DNA of 31,294 bases, taken from positions 1-31,294 of the forward strand of contig JAFAER010000066.1 of the NCBI GenBank assembly GCA_023423895.1. The letters run 5' to 3'. A model generated the notes under the pieces. That model searched no databases. It had not been told where the DNA came from and saw only the letters and a program-made list of their open reading frames with translations. Origin of the DNA: Pseudomonadota bacterium (GTDB lineage Bacteria; Myxococcota_A; Polyangia; Polyangiales; Polyangiaceae). Shown here piece after piece: positions 6,416 to 14,749 of this stretch; the stretch's first letter is position 1; the number at the start of each line of letters is the position of its first letter. A program made the translations under genes and the position numbers.

Positions 6416-8173
6416 CTACGGCTTCTCGGCCGGAGGCCGGCGCGCGGCGCTCGGTGAGTGCGCGACGCTTTTCTTGCGGACCGCTCGGCGGCGCTCCGCG
6501 AGCGGCTCTACGACGCCCGTCGCGAGTGGCTCGCCTTCCGGCAGCTCGTGATGCACGTTCGCCGCCGGTGTGACGGTCGCGTCACGGCCGCGCGTGAAGC
6601 TCTGCTCGCGGACGATCGTGCGGTACGCCTTGTCGAGCACGAGGGCGCGCCCCGCTGACGGCAAGAGCAGCGCGCTCACGTCCGTGCGAAGGCGCGCGGC
6701 CATCTCGGGGCGGAGCACGCCCTTCGCGTCGAAGAAGCGCGTCGACAGCTCGTCGTTCGCGCGGAGCTCGTCGCCCGCGCCGTTCTTCGCGAGGTAGAAG
6801 CTGTATTCGCCGTGTCCGTCGGCGCGGGCGAGCTCGCCAACGCCGCTGAGATCGCGCTGGGTCGGATGGAACCACCCGCGGCGCGCGTGTTCGCCCCCGA
6901 GCTTGCGACCGAACGAGAACACGCTGTCGTCGGTCACGCCGACCCCCGAATGGCACCCGATGCAGAACGCGTGCTCCTCGAGCGTCTGCGGTCGCAGCGC
7001 GCCTGCTGCGTCTTCGATGAACGCCTGGAGACGCCAGCCCGCGCCGTTCTGGATCCCGCGCTCGGAGCTACCAAGGATGGTGCGCGTCTTGTTCGGCGAT
7101 GTCTCCTTCTCGGCGGCCTCTCTCATCGCCTGGTCCTCGAGCCGGCCGTACGAGAGATGTGACGTCTTCGTCATGTAGCGCAGCTCCTTCATCCGCGGCG
7201 CCATACGCGTGCGCCCGTCTTCGACGTCGAGGTAGCGCAGCGAATGCGCGAGCTCGGTGCCTTCGGGGAAGAGGCCCGCCGTGAGATGGACCTTGCCCTC
7301 GCGCTGCGCTGCTCCGGCCATGCCGGCCCATCTCATCGCGTTCGTGTTCGAACCGGGCTTCCAGCGGAAGCGCACGACGTGAGCCTCGCCGAGCGCCCCG
7401 TCGCCGTCGAGATCGACGCCGATCGCATGCTCGTCGGTGGGCTCGATCGCGACGTCGCGCCGGGCGACGAGCGACTCGAGGATCGCAAGGTTGGTCGCAT
7501 ACACGCGGCGGTCGAAATGGCCCGGCCGATCTTCTCGGAAAGGAGGCGGCAGTCGGATGAAGGCGTCGCCGAAGGAGCCGTTCGTCGGCCAGAAACCTCC
7601 AGGAAGCGGCAGGTACGCATACGCGCGCCAGCCCGTGTAGGTGCCGTCGCGCGCATGGTCGAAGCCCTCGTCGTCGAGCTCGAAGCCGACGTCCGGTAGC
7701 CAACCGGACCAGCGACCGTCGCCGTCCTCGTCCCACGTCGTGGTCGCAACGAGCCTGGCCGGTAGCGCGCGATAGTTGTCCTGCCGAACGTACGCGAGGA
7801 TCTCGTCGTCGGAGATCGCGGCGACCGCAGCGGTCCGATCGACGAACAGGTTCGTCCACGGATTCACCCGCGAGGCAGGTCCGAAGTCGTACGAGAGCTG
7901 GAGTGAGCCGTCGGCGACGTAGTTCGGCGGAGCGGCGTCGGCGTGGCACGTGAAGCACGGGTTGTGAACGCGACCGTCCGCGTCTTGCGTGCGCGTGTAG
8001 CACTGCGGCGGAACATAGGGCGTTCCCGCAGGTATCGACGCGCCTGCGCGTGCCGTCACCACCTTCGGCGGGAAGACGGAGGCGTCGGGCACGGGCGTGT
8101 GACGGTCACGACATCCGGCGACGATCGACGCCGCGAGGACCACGGCGGCAAGAGGCAAGGAACGGAACTGCAT
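6416..8173 (-). CDS. Lipoprotein with two CxxCH haem-binding motifs
   Basis: The 585-aa product opens with a lipoprotein signal ending IVAGC (Cys21), so it should be anchored in the envelope. Two c-type haem motifs are present, CFTCH (73-77) and CIGCH (404-408), separated by about 330 residues. Two acidic calcium-loop-like stretches, DEDGDG (near 148) and DLDGDG (near 254), lie between them. This suggests a periplasm- or surface-exposed dihaem electron carrier or peroxidase-like protein; I do not recognise a named family. The last about 40 residues are Arg/Pro/Ala-rich. It lies 73 bp downstream of the PhoX-like lipoprotein gene in the same direction, so the two may be co-transcribed across an intervening hairpin. 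A GAGAGG Shine-Dalgarno precedes the ATG. Haem attachment would need a cytochrome c maturation system elsewhere. Confidence 0.82.
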   Translation of the reverse strand: MQFRSLPLAAVVLAASIVAGCRDRHTPVPDASVFPPKVVTARAGASIPAGTPYVPPQCYTRTQDADGRVHNPCFTCHADAAPPNYVADGSLQLSYDFGPASRVNPWTNLFVDRTAAVAAISDDEILAYVRQDNYRALPARLVATTTWDEDGDGRWSGWLPDVGFELDDEGFDHARDGTYTGWRAYAYLPLPGGFWPTNGSFGDAFIRLPPPFREDRPGHFDRRVYATNLAILESLVARRDVAIEPTDEHAIGVDLDGDGALGEAHVVRFRWKPGSNTNAMRWAGMAGAAQREGKVHLTAGLFPEGTELAHSLRYLDVEDGRTRMAPRMKELRYMTKTSHLSYGRLEDQAMREAAEKETSPNKTRTILGSSERGIQNGAGWRLQAFIEDAAGALRPQTLEEHAFCIGCHSGVGVTDDSVFSFGRKLGGEHARRGWFHPTQRDLSGVGELARADGHGEYSFYLAKNGAGDELRANDELSTRFFDAKGVLRPEMAARLRTDVSALLLPSAGRALVLDKAYRTIVREQSFTRGRDATVTPAANVHHELPEGEPLATGVVEPLAERRRAVRKKSVAHSPSAARRPPAEKP

Positions 8174-8198
8174 GCGAACCTCTCGATACGAAGAGCGA

Positions 8199-8229
8199 GC
8201 CGTGCGGCACGAGCTCCGCGCCGCACGGC
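8199..8229. other. Perfect 10-bp stem-loop between phoX-like and haem lipoprotein genes
   Basis: GCCGTGCGGC (8199-8208) and GCCGCACGGC (8220-8229) are perfect inverted repeats with an 11-nt loop. The hairpin is 26-56 nt upstream of the haem lipoprotein start and 18 nt after the phoX-like stop. It could be a partial terminator or an mRNA-processing barrier that sets different expression of the two genes. There is no T-tract on the minus strand. Confidence 0.6.
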
Positions 8230-8246
8230 CTCGTTTCAGGCGAAGA

Positions 8247-10316
8247 TCAATCGAGCGCGGGGAACGGACCGACCACGCCGATCCAGCTGCCCGTGCCGGT
8301 CGCGAGCCCTTCGTCGTTCGCGTGAGCCGCGTCGCTCTCGGTGTACGGGTGCTGCACGGCGGTGATCAGGTACCCGTGGCCGCCGAAGCGCGGGACCCAG
8401 TAGTTCGACGTCACCTCCGAGCCGTACGGCGTCGTGAGCATGCGCGTCAGACGTCCCGACGGAACGTGGTACGCCCACATCGCGTCGTTCTGGTGACCGC
8501 TGCCCGAGTCCTCGCCGATCATGAGGACCTGGTACTTGGGCAGGTACGTGACGTTGTCGGGGTTACCGAGGCCGTTCACGCTGCACGAGTTGCCCGCGAA
8601 CGAGCTGCCTGCCGGATAGGACGTCGGCGCGCCGAGGAGCAGCGGATACCAGTTCATCGCGGCGAAGTCGGTGACCTTCGTGCCGTCGACGGCGAGCGGC
8701 CCGACGTCGAGCGCAAACACACCACCGCAGCTGTTGGAAGGCACGTTGATGTGATTGGCGCCGCCGTTCTGCGTGCCCATCGATCCGCCGATGTCGCTCA
8801 GCGCGAGATAGAGTCGATTCAGGTCGGGGTCGTACGTGAGGCCTTCGGCCTTCGTGAGCTCCGCGGTCGCGCCCTTGAGGGCGGCGTAGCGGCGGGTCTC
8901 GAGGCGTGATGCCGCGATGTCCTGTCCGGACTTCAGCTTCAGGCACTCGAGCGCGTCATTGTTGCCGTTCGCGCGCACGAGGGTGAAGCCGTCGAGGCAC
9001 GTGTTGCCCGTCTGCACGGGCGACGTGTCGAACATGTCCTGGAACTTGATGTGCGTGCCCGCAGCGGGGTGGATGAGGGCGCGGATCTCCGCGTCCGTCG
9101 CGTGGCCGAGCGAGATCCAGTCGAGGTCCGCCGCGAAGGGCGAGCCGGCGGCGCTCGTCTGGTAGACGCGCATCGCGTAGAGCGTGCCCGCGCTGAGGTC
9201 ACCGGCGGTGTCTGCGACGAACATGAAGAACCCGCCGTTGCCGACGTCGTCCGTGAGGAAGGCGGTCTTCCGATCCGGCATCACGTAGGCGAGCTCCATT
9301 CCGAAGCGACCCATCGCGTAGTGCTTCTGCACCGTGGCCGTCCCGTTCTCCGCGATACCCACTTCGACGGCGTAGCCGTGGAAGTAGGACGAATACGTCG
9401 ACTGGAACGTGGCTGCGTCGATGTCCGGATCGCCGTCGTTGTTCGCGTCGTTGAGGTCGAGGCCGAGATAGCGGCCCATCATTCGGACCTCGCTCCAGCG
9501 GCTCGCGGCCTTCAGCTCCGACCACGTCGTCGCGGCGTCGACCGAGCGTGCATCGACCTGCGCTTCCTCCGCGGAGATGTGCGTCTTCCACGGGGTGATC
9601 GAGCCGGCGCACGTGCGGTAGAGGCCGTCGACCGAGGACATGTCGATGTTCTTCGTCGCCGTCGCCGTGAGCGCTCCGGCGGCGTCTTGCGAGAGCGTCG
9701 TCAGGTAGATCGAAGCGGGGTTCGACTCGAAGGAGTGGACGAGGAACTTCGAGGTGCCCGCCTCGATGAGGGACGAGAAGTCGTTGTAGTTGCTGACGAG
9801 GGGCTCACCCGCGTCGTCGAGCATGACCGTGCCGTTCTTGGCGATCTGGGCGCCTGCGCAGGTCGTCGGGCTCGCGGCGAGATCGCAGGCCCGACCCGCA
9901 CGTGCCGGGTCTTCGCCCGAGCGCAGGATCGGATGGAAGCCGATCTCGATCTCGGTGCCGTCGACGTTCGCCTTGCTCGATGCGCGGACCTGGTGCTTCT
10001 CCGCGTTCGTCTTCGGGAAGCTGAGGTCCGCGAAGGACAGCCAGCTCGTGCCGGGGCCCGGAGGTCCCTCCGGACCCACGCTGCCGTCGGCGCCGTTCGA
10101 GCCGTTCTTGCCGTCGCCGCCCTTGGTCCCCGGGTCGCCCTTCGCGCCGCCGGCGCCGTTGGCACCGTCAGCACCGTCAGATCCGTTCTTGCCGTCGACA
10201 CCGGCAGTGCCCGGTGTTCCGGCAGCGCCGTTCGCACCGTCCTCGCCGGTGCATGCCATGACGAGGAACGAGCCTGCCAGGCCGATGCCGACCACCGTTC
10301 GTCGAAGTCGCTTCAT
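8247..10316 (-). CDS. PhoX-family (DUF839) lipoprotein with collagen-like stalk
   Basis: The ATG at 10316 follows a GGAGGAG Shine-Dalgarno by 10 nt and gives 689 aa; a longer frame upstream is not supported. The signal ends LVMAC with lipid-anchored Cys22. Residues 24-89 are 22 uninterrupted Gly-X-Y triplets (GED, GAN, GAA ... GPE, GPP, GPG), a collagen-like segment likely to form a trimeric stalk. The rest resembles PhoX alkaline phosphatases: CAGSITPW at 236-243 followed by K-T and SAEE (E250/E251) matches the family's CAGG-TPWGT...EE metal-site motif. EGLTYDPDLNRLYLALS is also family-like. PhoX enzymes are calcium/iron-dependent phosphatases. Substitutions within the motif (S for G, K for G) mean activity cannot be assumed. 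Its product and the haem lipoprotein downstream may act together at the cell surface. Confidence 0.88.
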   Translation of the reverse strand: MKRLRRTVVGIGLAGSFLVMACTGEDGANGAAGTPGTAGVDGKNGSDGADGANGAGGAKGDPGTKGGDGKNGSNGADGSVGPEGPPGPGTSWLSFADLSFPKTNAEKHQVRASSKANVDGTEIEIGFHPILRSGEDPARAGRACDLAASPTTCAGAQIAKNGTVMLDDAGEPLVSNYNDFSSLIEAGTSKFLVHSFESNPASIYLTTLSQDAAGALTATATKNIDMSSVDGLYRTCAGSITPWKTHISAEEAQVDARSVDAATTWSELKAASRWSEVRMMGRYLGLDLNDANNDGDPDIDAATFQSTYSSYFHGYAVEVGIAENGTATVQKHYAMGRFGMELAYVMPDRKTAFLTDDVGNGGFFMFVADTAGDLSAGTLYAMRVYQTSAAGSPFAADLDWISLGHATDAEIRALIHPAAGTHIKFQDMFDTSPVQTGNTCLDGFTLVRANGNNDALECLKLKSGQDIAASRLETRRYAALKGATAELTKAEGLTYDPDLNRLYLALSDIGGSMGTQNGGANHINVPSNSCGGVFALDVGPLAVDGTKVTDFAAMNWYPLLLGAPTSYPAGSSFAGNSCSVNGLGNPDNVTYLPKYQVLMIGEDSGSGHQNDAMWAYHVPSGRLTRMLTTPYGSEVTSNYWVPRFGGHGYLITAVQHPYTESDAAHANDEGLATGTGSWIGVVGPFPALD

Positions 10317-10475
10317 ACGCAAATATCTCCTCCGCCCGACTCCCGGGCGACGCGCGCGACGGTGCAGAAGCGCGGTGACGCTCACACCGCGCCATCGCAA
10401 CGAATCGGCGAAGTGCCGGAGGCAGAACGGCACGTTCCCGTGTCGCCCGCGTGTCGCGCTTTCGTTGTGCGAGGA

Positions 10476-10931
10476 TCAGCGGTGCGGGAAGAACAGCGCG
10501 TAGACGAGGTACGCGCACACGATCCCGAAGAACAGGATTGCTGCAGCGGACCACTGCCACGGCATCTTCGTGCGCGGCGGCGTCTTCGTCGCCATCATCA
10601 TCTGAGTGGCGGCGATGACGATCCCGTCGATCTTCTTCTGCGCGCGAGCGCCCTTCTCGGGATCGTCCTTCAGCGCGCGGTAGCGTCCGGCGAGATCGGG
10701 GAGCTTCTCACTCTTGAGCGCGTGGTCGAGGATCGCCGCATGGGGCTTGTCGTCGTCCCAGGCTTCGAGCGTCCGCTTCCATAGCGCCTCGAAGATCGCG
10801 TCGCGGTCGCCGATGGCCGCGAGATCTTCGGCGGTCGGGGCGGCAGGTGCCGCGATGTCGTCATCGCTGCCGATGCGGAGGTCCACCGCCTCGGCAGCGA
10901 GCTCGTCCTTGGGTGAGCGTTCCTCGGTCAC
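10476..10931 (-). CDS. Hypothetical tail-anchored membrane protein
   Basis: The 151-aa product starts with GTG. The N-terminal about 100 residues are acidic and helical (ELAAEAVDLRIGSDDDI, then IFEALWKRTLEAWDDDKPHAAILDHAL), resembling a short helical-repeat segment. A single hydrophobic helix near the C-terminus (WSAAAILFFGIVCAYLVYAL) ends in a short basic tail, so the bulk should face the cytoplasm. It lies 37 bp downstream of dtd and is probably in the same operon. I do not recognise a function; similar tail-anchored proteins are common in myxobacteria. Confidence 0.72.
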   Translation of the reverse strand: MTEERSPKDELAAEAVDLRIGSDDDIAAPAAPTAEDLAAIGDRDAIFEALWKRTLEAWDDDKPHAAILDHALKSEKLPDLAGRYRALKDDPEKGARAQKKIDGIVIAATQMMMATKTPPRTKMPWQWSAAAILFFGIVCAYLVYALFFPHR

Positions 10932-10968
10932 GTCCTGGTCTTACCCGAAAAGAGCGCGATACGACGCA

Positions 10969-11439
10969 TCAGCCAGCCTGACCGGGCGACCGTGCGGGCG
11001 TCGTGCTGTCGATCCAGATGGTCACCGGGCCGTCGTTCAAGCTCGACACCTTCATGTCCGCGCGGAAACGGCCGGTCTCGACCTTCATCCCTTGCGCACG
11101 CGCGTCTGCGACGAACGCCTCGTAGGCACGTTCGGCCTCCTCCGGCGGCATCGCGCCGTCGAAGCTCGGGCGCCGGCCCTTACGGACGTCGCCGTAGAGC
11201 GTGAACTGGCTGACGACGAGGAGCGCGCCGCCGACGTCGACGACGCTCTTGTCCATCTTGCCCTCGTCGTTCTCGAAGATGCGGAGGCCGAGCACCTTCG
11301 AGAGCACGTAAGCGCGGTCCGCATCCGTGTCGCCCTTGCCGGCCCCGAGATAGACGAGGAGCCCCCCTTCGATCGCGCCGACGACCTCGCCGCCGACCTC
11401 GACCTTTGCCCACGAGACTCGCTGAACGACGGCACGCAT
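10969..11439 (-). CDS. dtd: D-aminoacyl-tRNA deacylase
   Basis: The product is 156 aa, close to the family's usual 145-155. The opening MRAVVQRVSWAKVEV is typical. The two catalytic-site motifs are present: SQFTLYGD (77-84) and NDGPVTIWID (135-144), whose Gly137-Pro138 is the cross-subunit cis Gly-Pro used for chiral proofreading. The dimeric cytosolic enzyme hydrolyses D-amino acids (and glycine mischarged on tRNA-Ala) from tRNA. It follows the Cys-rich gene by 3 bp, so the two are translationally close and almost certainly co-transcribed. Confidence 0.97.
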   Translation of the reverse strand: MRAVVQRVSWAKVEVGGEVVGAIEGGLLVYLGAGKGDTDADRAYVLSKVLGLRIFENDEGKMDKSVVDVGGALLVVSQFTLYGDVRKGRRPSFDGAMPPEEAERAYEAFVADARAQGMKVETGRFRADMKVSSLNDGPVTIWIDSTTPARSPGQAG

Positions 11440-11442
11440 GGC

Positions 11443-11856
11443 TCAGATCCTGAGGGCCCGACGGAGCTCGCTCACCTTCGCGAAGTACTCCTGCCGCTCG
11501 TAAGGCTCGTTGAGGATGTGAAAGTCCTTCTTCGACAGGCCGACACAGCCGAAACAGTACGTGCAGCCGTTGCAGTCGACGCAGCGCACGAGATACGCAG
11601 ACCCCGTGCAGCGCTCGCACCGCTCGCAGTGGGAGCAGCTGACGCAGCCGGTCAGCATCGTCGACTGCGTGCAGTCGGTGCAGTCGGTCGAGCTCGAGCA
11701 ATAGTGCGAGCGCGCGACGTTCCGGCAGTCCTTCAAGAAGGTCGAGTCGGTGCAGCGCTCGCAGTCTTCGCAGGCGAGGCAACCGACGTTGTCCGTCGTC
11801 GACTCGTGCGCGGTCAGCAGCTTCCTCAGGCGTGCTTCGAACTCGCTCGGCGTCAT
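11443..11856 (-). CDS. Cysteine-rich repeat protein (18 Cys in 137 aa)
   Basis: Start ATG 11856, with GGGGA upstream. After a short helix (MTPSEFEARLRKLLTAHE) the middle of the protein has 18 cysteines in spaced pairs and triplets: CLACEDCERC, then C-x8-C, CTDC, CVSCSHCERCERC, then CVDCNGCTYCFGC. The spacing suggests short stacked repeats of about 20 residues, each beginning with a Cys cluster, which could bind several zinc ions or Fe-S clusters or form a Cys-lined solenoid. The end (KKDFHILNEPYERQEYFAKV) resembles the C-terminal signature of a little-studied family of Cys-repeat proteins. There is no signal peptide, so it is probably cytosolic. The function is unknown. It is first in a cluster with dtd and the tail-anchored gene. 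Confidence 0.8.
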   Translation of the reverse strand: MTPSEFEARLRKLLTAHESTTDNVGCLACEDCERCTDSTFLKDCRNVARSHYCSSSTDCTDCTQSTMLTGCVSCSHCERCERCTGSAYLVRCVDCNGCTYCFGCVGLSKKDFHILNEPYERQEYFAKVSELRRALRI

Positions 11857-12013
11857 CGTCTGTCCCCGGCGCGTGGCCGACGTCGGCTTTCTTACGCGGT
11901 CCGGCGAGGCTTGGAAAAAGTATCGTCGTTTGTTTGGCCAGGGTCGCAGAATGTACGACCTTATCCTCCACGCGGGCGGCTCCCACAGGCGCCTGGACCC
12001 GAGGAGGATTCTC

Positions 12014-13384
12014 ATGAAGCCCGTCGTTTCTTCGCTCGTTGCTCTCGCGATTGCGATTGCCCCGCTCAGCGTCATGGCCAAGCCGACGCATCACGGGAAC
12101 GGCAAGGCCTCGCACGCGAAGGTCGTGAAGCACAAGGCCGAGAAGATCGTCGAGAAGACGGACAAGTGCGAAAAGTCCGAGAAGGCGGTCGTCCGTGTGA
12201 AGGCGGGCAAGAAGGACGGCGCGATCATCAAGAACGTCGCTCACCACGCGCACAACGTCGACGTCAGCGGCGGCGGTCACGGTGAGCCGAAGGTCGAGAA
12301 GGGCGTGCTCGTGGCCGCCTCGATGAAGACGCCGATCGCGCACGGCAAGGCGCAGACGAACACGCCCGCGAAGTCCGGCCGTGAAGAGATGCCGAAGCTT
12401 CCGAGCCCGAAGGCCGGCAAGCCGAGCAAGGGCGGCGCAGAGAAGGGCGCGCGCAAGCCGGCCGTGAAGAAGGCCGACGCCGACGACTCTGGCGAACCCA
12501 CGCGCGACGAGGACAACGCCGAGCTCGTCGCGCGGATCCGTGGCCGCAACAGCGTCGCGTCGTCGGAGGACAACGAGGGGGCCGACGAGGCGCGTACGAG
12601 CGGCACGTCCGGCGCGCGAGAGAAGTCCGAGAAGTCCGAGAAGTCCGAGAAGGCGGCGAAGAACGCCTCTCACACGACGAAGGTTCCCTGCACGAAGGAC
12701 CCCGTCGAGATCGTTCGCGGTCCCGAGATCGAGCGCTTCGAGCTGACGAAGTGTGACGGCTCGGTCGCGCCGCTCGCCATCGAGCACCTGTCGATCCTCA
12801 TCCGGCCCGGCGGTGCGGCGCGTCCGACCGCGCCGCTCGCCGAGCTCGCGAAGAAGTCGGGGCCCGAGCTCGCCAAGGGGATCCGTCGTGTCGATCCTCG
12901 CCTCATCGAGCGCATCCAGGCGGTCGTCGATCACTTCAGCAAGCCGGGAGTGCCCGCGAAGCTGTCGGTCATCTCCGGCTACCGTCCGGCCTCCGTGGGG
13001 AGCATGCACTCCTCCGGCCGCGCGATCGACTTCCGCGTCGAGGGCGCACGGAACGAGGACGTCGTCGTGTTCTGCAAGACGCTGCCCGACACGGGCTGCG
13101 GCTTCTATCCGAACAGCTCGTTCGTCCACATCGACGTGCGCGATCCCGGCGCCGGTCACGTGAGCTGGATCGATGCCAGCGGCCCGGGCGAGACGCCGCG
13201 GTACGTCCCAGTCTGGCCGCCGCCGGCGCCGGCAGAACGTCACCTTCACCGCGCGAGCGCGACGCAGCGGTCGCTCGAGGAGCTCGCCGAGGAAGGCGAG
13301 AAGCTGCTCCGCGCGCGGCGTCCCCTGGAGCGGGACTCGCTGTCCGATTCGATCGACGAACACCCGGCCGAAGCCGAGCGTTGA
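12014..13384 (+). CDS. Secreted M15/DUF882-type peptidase with basic low-complexity N-terminal region
   Basis: The 456-aa product starts at ATG 12014 after GAGGAGGA. A Sec signal peptide (ALAIAIAPLSVMA) precedes about 220 residues of Lys/His/Ala-rich low-complexity sequence, including three EKS repeats. The C-terminal domain has the metallo-DD-peptidase motifs MHSSGRAIDF (H332, D339) and FVHIDVR (H372, D374), with LSVISGYRP before them. That places it with the DUF882/YcbK-like M15 enzymes, which usually cut or bind peptidoglycan cross-links. The basic linker could bind wall polymers. It is a stand-alone gene with a 157-bp divergent promoter region shared with the Cys-rich gene. Confidence 0.88.
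   Translation: MKPVVSSLVALAIAIAPLSVMAKPTHHGNGKASHAKVVKHKAEKIVEKTDKCEKSEKAVVRVKAGKKDGAIIKNVAHHAHNVDVSGGGHGEPKVEKGVLVAASMKTPIAHGKAQTNTPAKSGREEMPKLPSPKAGKPSKGGAEKGARKPAVKKADADDSGEPTRDEDNAELVARIRGRNSVASSEDNEGADEARTSGTSGAREKSEKSEKSEKAAKNASHTTKVPCTKDPVEIVRGPEIERFELTKCDGSVAPLAIEHLSILIRPGGAARPTAPLAELAKKSGPELAKGIRRVDPRLIERIQAVVDHFSKPGVPAKLSVISGYRPASVGSMHSSGRAIDFRVEGARNEDVVVFCKTLPDTGCGFYPNSSFVHIDVRDPGAGHVSWIDASGPGETPRYVPVWPPPAPAERHLHRASATQRSLEELAEEGEKLLRARRPLERDSLSDSIDEHPAEAER
12620..12652 (+). repeat. 9-bp tandem repeat (GAGAAGTCC) inside the M15 peptidase gene
   Basis: Three exact copies of GAGAAGTCC are followed by a partial GAGAAG, encoding EKS-EKS-EKS-EK. The unit is a multiple of three, so copy-number change would alter linker length without breaking the frame. 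Confidence 0.85.
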
Positions 13385-13493
13385 ACGGGAGGAAACGGGG
13401 GCTGATCGCCGCGTCAGGGCGGCATGATCGGTCTCCGGGCTCCTGATCCTCGCGTCACGGTCTGGCACCTCGACTGACACCAAGATCATCCTC

Positions 13494-13527
13494 CGCGCGC
13501 GCGTTTTCCGTCGAGGAAGCGCGCGCG
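13494..13527. terminator. CG-alternating hairpin between peptidase and VWA genes
   Basis: A run of five CG dinucleotides (13494-13503) followed by TTTTCC faces GGAA then GCGCGCGCG (13515-13527) across a GTCGA loop. The stem is about 8 + 4 bp with a small internal loop. It may terminate the peptidase transcript. The rest of the 224-bp gap (13385-13608) holds no gene. Confidence 0.4.
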
Positions 13528-13608
13528 TCGGCATTTCCGGCCTCATCCGGCCCGAATGGCGTGCGGCACACCCTTCGCAGTACCCGCCCACGAACCTGGA
13601 GGGACGTG

Positions 13609-14715
13609 ATGAAGCGGATCTGGATGGCGTCGGTCGTGGGCTCGGTGATGGTGCTCGCCGGTTGCAGCATGGCGAGCAATGATGCAGCGAGCTTCGGCGA
13701 AAGCGGTTCCGCGGACGGCCCGCGCGGCGGTGGCGCGATGAACGCCGGAACTGCAGATCCGTCGCCAGGTGGCGAGACCGGCGGGGCTGCGCTCCCGGAG
13801 GCGAGCTCTTCGGGCAGCTCCGGCTCGCAGCAGCAGGCAGGCGTCCTCACGGCGGGCGTCTGGGACGACAACCTGAACTTCGACTTCTTCGCGAAGTACG
13901 TCGAGCTGAGCGAGCCGTCACTCGGGGGCGTGCCCATCTTCTCCAAATCGGAGCGCGAGGGCGCAAAGGGGAAGTGGGCTCAGCGCGTCGGCTCGAGCGA
14001 GCTCGATGTCACGTTCCTCATCGACACGACCGGCAGCATGGGGGACGAGCTGGCGTATCTGCAGACCGAGATCGACGACATCGCGCAGACGATCAAGAGC
14101 AAGTTCCCGCAGACCACGCCCCGCTTCGGGCTCGTCCTGTACAAGGACAAGGGCGACACGTATCTGACGCGCCCCTTCGACTTCAAGGGCCTCGAGGAGT
14201 TCCGCGCGAACCTCGGAGCGCAGACCGTCGGCGGTGGCGGTGATTACCCGGAGGGAGTCGCCGCAGGACTCGACGAGGTGATGAACCTCTCCTGGCGCGA
14301 GGGTGCGGTCACGCGCATGACGTTCTGGGTCGCGGACGCGCCACATCACGTCGGCGAGGAGGCGCAGGTCAAAGGCTCGATCGAGACCGCCGTCCAGAAG
14401 GGCGTGCACATCTATCCCGTCGCCGCGAGCGGCACGGACCCGCGCGCCGAGTTCACGATGCGCTCTGCCGCGCAGCTCACCGGGGGCCGCTACATCTTCC
14501 TCACGGACGACTCGGGCGTCGGCAACCCGCATGCGGAGCCGCACATCCCCTGCTACCACGTGACGAAGTTCAACGGCGCGCTCGTGCGCATGGTCGAGAG
14601 CGAGATGACCGGCACGCACGTGCAGCCGAAGGCGGAAGAGATCCTCCGCACCGTCGGCAATCCGCAGAACGGCACATGCACGACGAAGAACGACGGCAAC
14701 GTGACGATCTATTAG
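13609..14715 (+). CDS. VWA-domain lipoprotein
   Basis: The ATG follows a GGAGGGA Shine-Dalgarno and gives 368 aa. The signal ends VLAGC, so Cys19 should be lipidated. Residues 20-75 are a Gly/Ser/Pro-rich linker. The von Willebrand A domain runs from about 130 to 330, with a MIDAS motif FLIDTTGSMGDE (D139, S143) and a later FWVADAP strand. After it comes a Cys-containing tail (CYHVTKF, NGTCTTKNDGN). Such proteins bind ligands through a Mg/Mn ion at the MIDAS and usually mediate protein contacts at the cell surface. The ligand is unknown. Similar VWA proteins with a beta-integrin-like character are common in myxobacteria. Confidence 0.88.
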   Translation: MKRIWMASVVGSVMVLAGCSMASNDAASFGESGSADGPRGGGAMNAGTADPSPGGETGGAALPEASSSGSSGSQQQAGVLTAGVWDDNLNFDFFAKYVELSEPSLGGVPIFSKSEREGAKGKWAQRVGSSELDVTFLIDTTGSMGDELAYLQTEIDDIAQTIKSKFPQTTPRFGLVLYKDKGDTYLTRPFDFKGLEEFRANLGAQTVGGGGDYPEGVAAGLDEVMNLSWREGAVTRMTFWVADAPHHVGEEAQVKGSIETAVQKGVHIYPVAASGTDPRAEFTMRSAAQLTGGRYIFLTDDSGVGNPHAEPHIPCYHVTKFNGALVRMVESEMTGTHVQPKAEEILRTVGNPQNGTCTTKNDGNVTIY

Positions 14716-14726
14716 GCCGTCGTCGC

Positions 14727-14741
14727 CACGTCGTCGACGTG
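14727..14741. terminator. Short hairpin between convergent VWA and DUF5348-like genes
   Basis: CACGTC and GACGTG pair perfectly around a GTC loop, 12 bp after the VWA stop and 9 bp beyond the stop of the convergent gene. It is short and has no T-tract, so a terminator role is only possible. Confidence 0.3.
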
Positions 14742-14749
14742 AGCGCGCG

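Noticed and set aside
13463..13480. TGGCAC resembling a sigma-54 -24 element upstream of the VWA gene
   Set aside because: The required GC at the -12 position is absent: 10 bp after GG the sequence is GA.
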